This document shows, one piece after another, positions 24,899-31,263 of a stretch of 31,263 nt of DNA. The DNA is from an uncultured Prevotella sp. (GTDB lineage: Bacteria; Bacteroidota; Bacteroidia; Bacteroidales; Bacteroidaceae), in assembly GCA_937898715.1 (NCBI GenBank), contig CALEKA010000011.1, forward strand, positions 1-31,263. The letters are read 5' to 3'. The notes below the pieces were generated by a model, which did no database searches, had not been told where the DNA came from, and worked only from the letters and a program-made list of their open reading frames with translations. Each line of letters starts with the position of its first letter. Positions within the stretch are counted from its first letter, which is position 1. The translations under genes were made by a program, and so were the position numbers.

Positions 24899-27800
24899 TT
24901 ATTTCTTGAGTCTGAACTTCTTAACAAACGCTTTAGCCTCTGCTGTAGTAGCCCAACGCTTAGCGAAGTTACCTTCGAGGTTGGCATCGAAGAGCAAGAA
25001 TTCTTTGTCCTTCAATGTGTGAAGTACAACGTAGGATGAAGATTTGATTTCACGTGCAGAATTAGCAGTCTCATCAGTCTCATAATCACGAGCGAACTGG
25101 TTGAAGAGAGCACGATTATCAGTCTTCACATTTGCATGCGTATTGTTGATTACACCACCTGTATTTTCATAGCTGCCACTTGAACTGAGACGACTCATTG
25201 AACGAGCATCGAATACCTCAAGACCACCAGCTACGTGCTTGATAGCTACAGGAATGAATGTTTTCTTCACTTCGTCAGAACAAGCAGACTGACTCAATGT
25301 AACCTTGCTATCAGTATATTTGTCTACAAAGTATGACTGATCGATGAAGTGGTACTTCAAGAAGTTAACCAAGCAAGTATACATAGCTTGAGCCTTTGCC
25401 TTTGCTTCGTCTGTGAGTTTACCACCTACAAGGTTTTCAGGATTGTTGCAGAACTCCTCGATGGAACTGAGTGTGGGCAGGCCCTCACTGATAGCTTGAT
25501 CGATGGCTTCGTCAGAAGGAACGAAGATTGTATAACGATAGTTGTTGAAGAAACGGATCAAATTAGTTTGTGAAGCAGTGTAACGTCCGCCCTTCGAAGA
25601 ACTTGCATAAATAGCATACTTTTGTTTCTCTGTACTCCAAGTATCTGTCTGTGCGTATTCTTCAGGGAAAATCTTCGCAAGAAGTTCTTCGTTAGCGCCA
25701 TAAACGAGTTCCTTACACATAGAAGCGAACTTCGTATAGCCGAGCGAAGGATTAGCCATGGTGCTGAGCACCTGCTGTACATTATATATAGTAGGCTGCA
25801 TCGGACGATCCAAGAAGAACGTATGACCATTACCATAACCCTGAGAAAGATCATAACCCTTCTCTACCTTACAAGTAAAGTCATTATCAGCGTTGCTATC
25901 ACCATTGAGATATGCTTGCAGACCACCTTCTACTTCCATTCCTACACCTTCTGCGGGATTAGATCCCAACTTAGAGATATGAATAGGAGCACCACTACGA
26001 GCTACATAGTAGTTGCGATTGCCATCAACCATTTCGTCACCATCATTGTGAACCAAAATGTGCTGGTCAACCATATCGGTAAGCATCTGGCGTTTTGTCT
26101 TACCCCAGCCGCTGTTGACATTTTCATTTGCCTTACTTTCGATCTGAACCATACCACCCTGAGCAGAAGTAGCCTTTTCAGCATCTGCTACAGTGAAGTC
26201 AGTATCAAACTTATACTTATACGCTGCTGCATTTACACCAACAACAGCACTGGTAGTTTTACCTACATCCTGAGGAGACATAGACCAGAATCTGTAATTT
26301 GTGCGGACACCTGAAGTAAAGCTAACAGGATCTACATAGCCATGTTCTGCCAAGCCCTTGTCTACAGGTACAAAGAGTGTAAAGTGTGACTGCATGGCGA
26401 GCAGATATGTGCTATAGAACTTACGCAAAGGAGCACTGCTGTAGTTGCTTGTGATGAAGTTATCATCAGCGTGAAGCACGGTGTTGAATACACGAGTGCT
26501 CTGATCGGTAAGCACCGGACCAGATACAGAAGCATAGTCAGGAGGCGGGATGAGATCATTCATCACGTATACCACACCATTATTTGCCACCATTACTTGC
26601 TTGATAGCATTCTTGAAATCCTGCTCTGTATTGTACTGACTAAACATCTGATCCTGAGCAGAGTTCATCACAGAGAGGTATTTACTGGGAACACTTGCAT
26701 TGAAAGATTCCTTCATCATGTTGTTGATCAACTTCACGAGGATATTTTGAGGAATCTGATAAAGATTTTCAAGCAAGTTTTCTGCAGTATTGTCTTTATG
26801 TGCGTAGTTCTGAATAAGCGAACGACCTACACCATGGAGGAAGTACTGCTCCACAGCTTCATCAGAGGGGATAAACATAGCACCCATATCCTGCTCCTTG
26901 GTAGAGTTGGGTACGGTATATGCATTCCATCCTGGATCGAACGAAAGACGAGAAACGTCACTACCCAAAGCTTCACCAGAAGGATCTTTGCTAACGTTGC
27001 CTAACTGGCCACGCTGAGCGATATAGAGCTTCTGGAATACAGAGTCAACCTTCACCTTTGTATCGGGAAGTTGGTTGTAAGCCTGAGTAATTGTACCGTC
27101 ATAATAAGGTGCGCTAAAGCGGTCGAGCATAGCAGCAATGTAGTGAGTATCAGGATTTTTACTGATCATATCTGCCATACTTGTAGGAGGCACCATTACC
27201 TTATCGACCACATGATAGTAACCATTCAAACAAGTTACGTCAGGCTCAACAATTTCTGAGCTAAAGATAAAGCTACGGTTAGCATTATCATGCCATGCCT
27301 TATCTGTGCCATCAAGACCGAGGATGAATGAGATATCACTTGGCTTGATAATTTTTTCATTCATCTGAGCCTGCAGGAAGTGAGTCATCATAGGCGTGGT
27401 CTTATCCGTCACCATATAGATACCACCTTTAGCTTCCTTACGATAGTTATCCCAATAACGCTTATCCGGCGTAATAGCCTGACCATCATTATTGTTCAAG
27501 TTGTTAGGAAGATCCTGCCAATTATAATAAGGCACGGAGTCAGTTACAGACAATGTAGAGAGCTGACGAAGACAGAGATTCTTCACAGGTCCCTGGATAG
27601 TACTCAGCATTTCGAGCACATAAGCATTGTCGAGCATTGAGCCATAGAGAAGCAGCTTCTTCTGGCTCTTTGAGAGGTCCTCATAACGAGATACACCCCA
27701 ACTGTTGTTTGCAAAGAACTGGCTATAGGCATCATCGTCGGCAACGAACAGTGTTTTACTACCCGTCTTAGACAACACATCCTTATAATCCAGATCGTCA

Positions 27801-28000
27801 ATCAACCTAATTACAGTCGTAAACTTACGATCCTGACGGTTTTTCAACTCGTCATAAATACTCTGTCCTAAGAAGCTCGGCTTGGTTTCATCCAAGTCGT
27901 AATCATCAGAACAAGAATACGTAATGCCGCAAGTCGAAAGCAAGCACGCCGCACCGATCAGCGACTTACCAATTCTGCAAAAACGGTTTTTCATACGCAT
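24899..28000 (-). CDS. large fasciclin (FAS1) repeat lipoprotein, 1033 aa, first gene of the operon
   Basis: The signal peptide ends ITYSC with Cys30, followed by SDDYDLDE, a strong acidic surface-export signal. Four FAS1-like domains are suggested by H1-type motifs: TLFVADDDA (83-91), AMFIPSDEA (374-382), TLFVPVDKG (541-549) and YTIFVPSDEA (823-832). H2-type partners include LNGYYHVVDKVMVP (258-271) and NNGVVYVMNDLIP (473-485). No catalytic or membrane-spanning segment is seen. A 1033-residue array of this kind would reach well beyond the outer membrane. It is the promoter-proximal gene, 11 bp before SusC, so it is made with the transporter. ATG 27994 is an alternative start. Adhesion or ligand capture is inferred from the domain family. 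Confidence 0.83.
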   Translation of the reverse strand: MRMKNRFCRIGKSLIGAACLLSTCGITYSCSDDYDLDETKPSFLGQSIYDELKNRQDRKFTTVIRLIDDLDYKDVLSKTGSKTLFVADDDAYSQFFANNSWGVSRYEDLSKSQKKLLLYGSMLDNAYVLEMLSTIQGPVKNLCLRQLSTLSVTDSVPYYNWQDLPNNLNNNDGQAITPDKRYWDNYRKEAKGGIYMVTDKTTPMMTHFLQAQMNEKIIKPSDISFILGLDGTDKAWHDNANRSFIFSSEIVEPDVTCLNGYYHVVDKVMVPPTSMADMISKNPDTHYIAAMLDRFSAPYYDGTITQAYNQLPDTKVKVDSVFQKLYIAQRGQLGNVSKDPSGEALGSDVSRLSFDPGWNAYTVPNSTKEQDMGAMFIPSDEAVEQYFLHGVGRSLIQNYAHKDNTAENLLENLYQIPQNILVKLINNMMKESFNASVPSKYLSVMNSAQDQMFSQYNTEQDFKNAIKQVMVANNGVVYVMNDLIPPPDYASVSGPVLTDQSTRVFNTVLHADDNFITSNYSSAPLRKFYSTYLLAMQSHFTLFVPVDKGLAEHGYVDPVSFTSGVRTNYRFWSMSPQDVGKTTSAVVGVNAAAYKYKFDTDFTVADAEKATSAQGGMVQIESKANENVNSGWGKTKRQMLTDMVDQHILVHNDGDEMVDGNRNYYVARSGAPIHISKLGSNPAEGVGMEVEGGLQAYLNGDSNADNDFTCKVEKGYDLSQGYGNGHTFFLDRPMQPTIYNVQQVLSTMANPSLGYTKFASMCKELVYGANEELLAKIFPEEYAQTDTWSTEKQKYAIYASSSKGGRYTASQTNLIRFFNNYRYTIFVPSDEAIDQAISEGLPTLSSIEEFCNNPENLVGGKLTDEAKAKAQAMYTCLVNFLKYHFIDQSYFVDKYTDSKVTLSQSACSDEVKKTFIPVAIKHVAGGLEVFDARSMSRLSSSGSYENTGGVINNTHANVKTDNRALFNQFARDYETDETANSAREIKSSSYVVLHTLKDKEFLLFDANLEGNFAKRWATTAEAKAFVKKFRLKK

Positions 28001-28983
28001 TTTATTGGATTAATTATTTTATTTTTTTGTTTACTTTGTGGAAATATGCTGACAGGCGGACATACTGTTCTGCCTGAATATCAATAATTTAGAGTATTAG
28101 CCTTCCCATGAACACGATTTTCTCAGTGTTTAGGGACTTTTGGGCCATTCTTCACATCATGAATCTTCCGCCGATTTGACGATAGCTCAGTACATGAATT
28201 ATCTGCAAATTTAATAGTTTTTTTATGGGGCGAACGAACAAAACACCACATTCTTTCATACTATTAAGAATTATTAAGACTACCTTTTAGGCAAAATGTT
28301 AATGCTTTTGTGCTTTACAACCCCTAATAATCAAATGAACTTTGCAATGAAGCGACATAATTGTAAGAATTTCAAACAGTTTGATTACATTTATTGATTT
28401 TTTCTGAGATAGTTCTATCAAATACACAGATCAGCCCACCTACTACGAGTAGGATAATAGGCACAGTTTAGTTCAACAGCGCTTCGCAGTATTGATTCTT
28501 TCAACCGTAATTGGCAGCACCCTACAGAGTAAGACTACACGAATAACGATCACAGCCCATATTTTGTCCCAAACATGCGAGCACTCCGAGCATAGCAATC
28601 AAGCTTTCTGACCATTGGCATCATCTTTCTCGCTGAGTAAAATTCAGACATCATACATCTTTAGTAAAATAGTAAGCCTTTCCTCAAAAGTAGATTCCTT
28701 ATAGTGACATAAGATCAGAACGCCCTACCATCATGCCCACCCCAGCCTGCACTTGTTATATAGCAGAAGAACGAGCATCAAATTATCACAATAGGACGTT
28801 CTTCACTCATAAAAACTTTTTCAGAATATATGTCATTGTCAAAGTTTATTACTCACAAATATCTATTTAAGCTTAGTTATCAACTATTTTATAATACTCA
28901 AACAGGAATTCCATACTTCACCATTCATTTATAATATTCTATCCGAACAACTGTCAAGATATAATTCACTGACAAGATGCATA
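28001..28983. other. long non-coding region upstream of the SusCD/FAS1 operon
   Basis: About 980 bp without a credible gene. The proximal 200 nt appear to be a 5' leader for the FAS1 gene, with a small AGGC/GCCT hairpin at about 28053-28076. The rest is AT-rich. GAAGAACG (28766-28773) and CGTTCTTC (28797-28804) form an 8-bp inverted repeat. No tRNA, repeat array or conserved coding remnant was recognised. The region also holds the 3' side of the radical SAM gene's transcript, whose terminator is not obvious. Confidence 0.55.
28206..28213 (-). promoter_or_regulatory. candidate promoter of the seven-gene SusCD/FAS1 operon
   Basis: The minus strand reads TAAATTTG, a TAnnTTTG match, about 205 nt upstream of the first FAS1 ATG. 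The -33 region is weak: a TTG lies about 25 nt upstream and a TTC nearer. The implied leader of about 200 nt is long enough for post-transcriptional control. Confidence 0.4.
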
Positions 28984-29928
28984 TTAATGGGAGATTTTTG
29001 AGGACATTGAAGCATGAAAACTGCCTTGTATGGAATTTCTCTTCTCCAACTCCTTTTGGAGAGCAAGCGTCACCTGATCATTTTTTACACCCCATCGTGG
29101 CGCTATCAGTTGCCCAGCAGGAGATTGTGAGACAAAACGTTCTACCGCGGTGGAAGGACCGAGTCGTTCTAAATAGTCGGCCAGCAAAGAAACATACTCT
29201 TCCATACCAAACAGGTGGAACTTCTGAGGAAAATGTTTATACTCTTCTGCCATAATAGAACCTCGAAGAATCTGCAGTTGATGAAGCTTAATGACCTCTG
29301 CATGATTGCGATTAGCAAAATCCGCTTGAGAGAGCATGCTCTCACGTGAATCTCCTGGTAGACCTAAGATAAAATGCAAACAGACAGGAATATTTCGCTC
29401 GTGAAGCAAAGAGATGGCGCGCTCAGAATCTTCGACATGATGTCCGCGCCCCACCCTATCAAGCACTTCATTGCTCACAGACTCCACTCCGAGTTCTATC
29501 ATGACAAAAGTTTTATCGGCAAGAAGCTGCAGATAAGCTAACCATTCTTCAGACAGACAATCGGGACGGGTAGCTAAGACTACTCCCTTGACGCCATCGA
29601 CCATCAAAGCAGCCTCAATAAGGGAAGCCATTGTGGGAAGCGGAGCATACGTATTCGTACCTGACTGAAAATAAGCTAAGTAACACACTTCATGCCCAGA
29701 AGTCTTTCTTTCAAAGAAGCGAATATTACGCAATAGTTGCTCTTTCACCTCCTTTCCGTGTAGACACACATTGGGTGAGAAACTCACTGCATTGCAGAAA
29801 CTACACCCCCTTCGCGAGAGTCGACCATCACGAACAGGACAAGTAGCGCCCACATCGAGGGGCAACTTTTGAACTTTCACATCGAAATATTTCTTTAAGA
29901 AAGAACTATAAGGAGTGTATCTCATCAT
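28984..29928 (-). CDS. radical SAM protein, YhcC/TIGR01212 family
   Basis: A 314-residue cytoplasmic radical SAM enzyme. Cys30, Cys42 and Cys45 (in ATCPVRDG and GCSFCN) fit the family's spaced cluster ligands, in which the first Cys is separated from a CxxC-type pair. The segments CYLAYFQSGTNTYAP, GVVLATRPDCL, MIELGVESV and CLHFILGLPG are characteristic of the YhcC group. The C-terminal HLFGMEEYVSLLADYLERL also fits. The reaction and substrate of the family are not firmly known. The ATG at 29928 is preferred, with a second ATG one codon on. It is divergent from the ECF sigma gene and probably has its own promoter at 29945-29952. Confidence 0.92.
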   Translation of the reverse strand: MMRYTPYSSFLKKYFDVKVQKLPLDVGATCPVRDGRLSRRGCSFCNAVSFSPNVCLHGKEVKEQLLRNIRFFERKTSGHEVCYLAYFQSGTNTYAPLPTMASLIEAALMVDGVKGVVLATRPDCLSEEWLAYLQLLADKTFVMIELGVESVSNEVLDRVGRGHHVEDSERAISLLHERNIPVCLHFILGLPGDSRESMLSQADFANRNHAEVIKLHQLQILRGSIMAEEYKHFPQKFHLFGMEEYVSLLADYLERLGPSTAVERFVSQSPAGQLIAPRWGVKNDQVTLALQKELEKRNSIQGSFHASMSSKISH

Positions 29929-29944
29929 AGGATTTATTTTGCAA

Positions 29945-29952
29945 CAAAGTTA
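29945..29952 (-). promoter_or_regulatory. -7 promoter element of the radical SAM gene
   Basis: The minus strand reads TAACTTTG, matching TAnnTTTG, 16 nt before the ATG, so the leader would be very short. TTA occurs about 18 nt further upstream in place of TTG. Confidence 0.45.
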
Positions 29953-30087
29953 CATTAAACGAATCAATACTAACACTTAGAAACTTAAAATAAAATAGCG
30001 GAATAAAAAGAAGCAAATAAATACGCAATATAGAGCATAACGAACTCATGTCCTATTATATATAGTAACGCTTCTGAATTAGGTTTT

Positions 30088-30166
30088 ACTGAAGTTTCAG
30101 GCTTAGCATGAACGACTTGCACGATAATTCAACCCGCTTTGTCGAATCCGAAACTTCGGTTATATA
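30088..30166 (+). repeat. dispersed intergenic repeat, copy B
   Basis: Contains CGACTTGCACGATAATTCAA (from 30113) and AATCCGAAACTTCGG. The former matches the reverse complement of the sequence at 31231-31250, and the latter the copy at the window start. Its ends ACTGAAGTTTCAGG (30088-30101) and CCGAAACTTCGGT (30148-30160) are inverted with two mismatches, giving it the shape of a small inverted-repeat element. It lies in the 416-bp gap between the divergent radical SAM and sigma genes, just upstream of the sigma promoter. The remaining gap sequence is AT-rich with no gene. Confidence 0.6.
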
Positions 30167-30188
30167 TGAAAATTATAAAAACAAAAAC

Positions 30189-30218
30189 TTGTCAATTCGA
30201 ACAAAAGCATTACATTTG
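30189..30218 (+). promoter_or_regulatory. promoter of the ECF sigma gene
   Basis: TTG at 30189-30191, a 19-nt spacer, then TACATTTG at 30211-30218: a full match to the Bacteroidetes consensus TTG-N19-20-TAnnTTTG. Transcription would start near 30225, giving a leader of about 120 nt. The sigma gene therefore seems to be read by the housekeeping sigma factor. Confidence 0.7.
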
Positions 30219-30344
30219 CAGTAGAAGACATGTAAAAGAGGCAGAATGTACATTCCCAAGGTCTCTGGTGCATTACAATACTCACACTCTAAAACGTAAA
30301 AGCCTATCGATAAGACATTACTTCAAACCAATCTGTAATAAGTA

Positions 30345-30938
30345 ATGACAACATATAGCAACACGGCCGACAATGAGTTGGTGCGCCTTTTTTGCGCTGG
30401 TCAGAACGAAGCTTTTGACGAGCTTTTGTTGCGCTATAAAGATAGGCTCTATTCCTACCTCACATTTTATACAAAAAACGATGATATGGCAGACGATCTC
30501 TTTCAGGAAACGTTTGTCAGAGCTATCGTGACGTTACGTCAAGGTCGATATCAAGAGACAGGGAAATTTTATGCCTGGCTCACACGCATTGCTCACAACC
30601 TGCTCATCGATCAATTCCGCACGGAGAAAAACGAGCCTACCATCTACGAAGATGGAAAAGAAAATAGTTGGCAAGGCCTCACACAGCTCAGCGTAAAAAA
30701 CCACGAAAGCGAAATGGCCAACGAGCAGATCCTACGCGACGTGCGCAATCTTATGGATCATCTGCCCGACGACCAACGCGAAGTGGTCTATATGCGGTTT
30801 TATCAAGAGTTGAGTTTCAAAGAGATTTCCGACATTACGGGCGTAAGCATCAACACAGCCTTAGGACGTATGCGCTACGGCATCATCAATATGCGCAAAA
30901 TGGCTGAGCGTCACCACATTACATTAAGCAGTGAGTAA
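30345..30938 (+). CDS. RNA polymerase ECF-type sigma-70 factor
   Basis: A 197-residue sigma factor with only regions 2 and 4. Region 2 covers about 22-92, with the core-binding motif DDLFQETFVRA at 50-60 and FYAWLTRIAHNLLIDQFR at 75-92. Region 4 covers about 132-186, with LPDDQREVVYMRFYQELSFKEIS and the helix-turn-helix GVSINTALGRMRYG. There is no extra C-terminal domain. The ATG at 30345 follows directly on TAAGTA. No anti-sigma gene lies upstream or in the 325 bp downstream, so the regulon and signal cannot be inferred here. Both SusC proteins in the window lack the STN domain that would couple them to such a factor. Confidence 0.95.
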   Translation: MTTYSNTADNELVRLFCAGQNEAFDELLLRYKDRLYSYLTFYTKNDDMADDLFQETFVRAIVTLRQGRYQETGKFYAWLTRIAHNLLIDQFRTEKNEPTIYEDGKENSWQGLTQLSVKNHESEMANEQILRDVRNLMDHLPDDQREVVYMRFYQELSFKEISDITGVSINTALGRMRYGIINMRKMAERHHITLSSE

Positions 30939-31015
30939 AAGAATCCATACATTACACACAGATGCATGACTATAAGATGCGCATCAATCTGATGCCCATA
31001 CCCATATATCCTCGT
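30939..31015 (+). other. 3' flank of the ECF sigma gene
   Basis: A short AT-rich stretch with a GATGCGCATC palindrome (30977-30986) and nearby GATGC motifs, leading into the tandem repeats. No gene or clear T-tailed terminator is present. Confidence 0.4.
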
Positions 31016-31150
31016 GATCTTCATCATTAAGTGCTAACGATGAAGATCATTAAATGCTAATGATGAAGATCATTAAGTGCTAATGATAAAGATCATTAGA
31101 GTGCAACGATAAAGATCATTAGAGTGCAACGATAAAGATCGTTAGCATAC
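31016..31150. repeat. six tandem copies of a 23-bp repeat
   Basis: Units begin at 31016, 31039, 31062, 31085, 31108 and 31131 (last one 20 bp). The first three have the form GATGAAGATCATTAAGTGCT plus AAY, and the next two GATAAAGATCATTAGAGTGC plus AAC. In the first unit GATCTTCATC replaces GATGAAGATC, so units 1 and 2 can form a perfect 10-bp hairpin. There is no spacer between copies. Confidence 0.9.
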
Positions 31151-31186
31151 AAAGGAATAGAGCATTTATACAGCACGAAAAGCAGC

Positions 31187-31250
31187 CTCGGAGTATATAT
31201 AATTCAAATTTCGGATTTAGAATGGGCGGGCTGAATCATCGTGCAAGTCG
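31187..31250 (-). repeat. dispersed intergenic repeat, copy C
   Basis: On the minus strand it reads CGACTTGCACGATGATTCAG, then CCCGCCCATTCTAAATCCGAAA, then an AT-rich tail ending in TATATA. It contains the core found at 12-60 and the left half found at 30113-30132. It lies after the 23-bp repeats; no gene is seen between 31151 and the window end. Confidence 0.65.
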
Positions 31251-31263
31251 AATGCAATCAAGC

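Noticed and set aside
28221..28983. tRNA or small RNA gene in the long gap
   Set aside because: No cloverleaf arms or T-loop motif were found, and the inverted repeats are short.
31016..31150. CRISPR array or plasmid replication origin
   Set aside because: The 23-bp units have no spacers, and there is no replication-initiator gene nearby; only the iteron-like look is noted.

Overview
The window looks like the chromosome of a Bacteroidales bacterium, most likely Prevotella-like. The reasons are a fused lpxC/fabZ gene inside an lpxD-lpxC/fabZ-lpxA-miaA cluster, SusC/SusD pairs with surface-lipoprotein signals, and promoters of the Bacteroidetes type (TTG about 19-20 nt before TAnnTTTG). The species cannot be fixed from the sequence alone. 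No rRNA, tRNA, CRISPR array or transposase gene was recognised.

Region 1 (about 1-8500, minus strand) is an envelope block. In transcription order it holds lpxD, lpxC/fabZ, lpxA, a small PRiA4_ORF3-like gene, miaA and a class A penicillin-binding protein. The lpx genes make the acylated UDP-GlcNAc precursors of lipid A, FabZ supplies the matching fatty-acid dehydratase, MiaA modifies tRNA, and PBP1A builds peptidoglycan. Two copies of a short MITE-like element (146 and 154 bp, shared inverted ends, 9-bp target duplications) sit in the gaps before lpxA and before the PBP gene. The block appears to start at a 73-bp tandem repeat, each copy of which carries a TATCTTTG promoter element.

Region 2 (about 8490-9430) is non-coding and dense in structure: short GC-rich palindromes, a 36-bp perfect inverted repeat built from a 14-bp module, and a terminator for the next operon.

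Region 3 (9431-28213, minus strand) is a seven-gene outer-membrane operon: a four-domain FAS1 (fasciclin) lipoprotein, SusC, SusD, two more FAS1 lipoproteins, a second SusC and a second SusD. It has no glycoside hydrolase, protease, sulfatase or dedicated regulator. It looks like a two-transporter surface complex with adhesion-type accessory proteins, and its ligand is unknown. Several gene junctions carry hairpins. This is the most likely undescribed system in the window.

Region 4 (28001-31263) has a long non-coding stretch, a YhcC-type radical SAM gene (minus) and a divergent ECF sigma factor (plus) with a near-consensus promoter. After the sigma gene come six 23-bp tandem repeats and a copy of a dispersed repeat that also occurs at the start of the window and upstream of the sigma gene.
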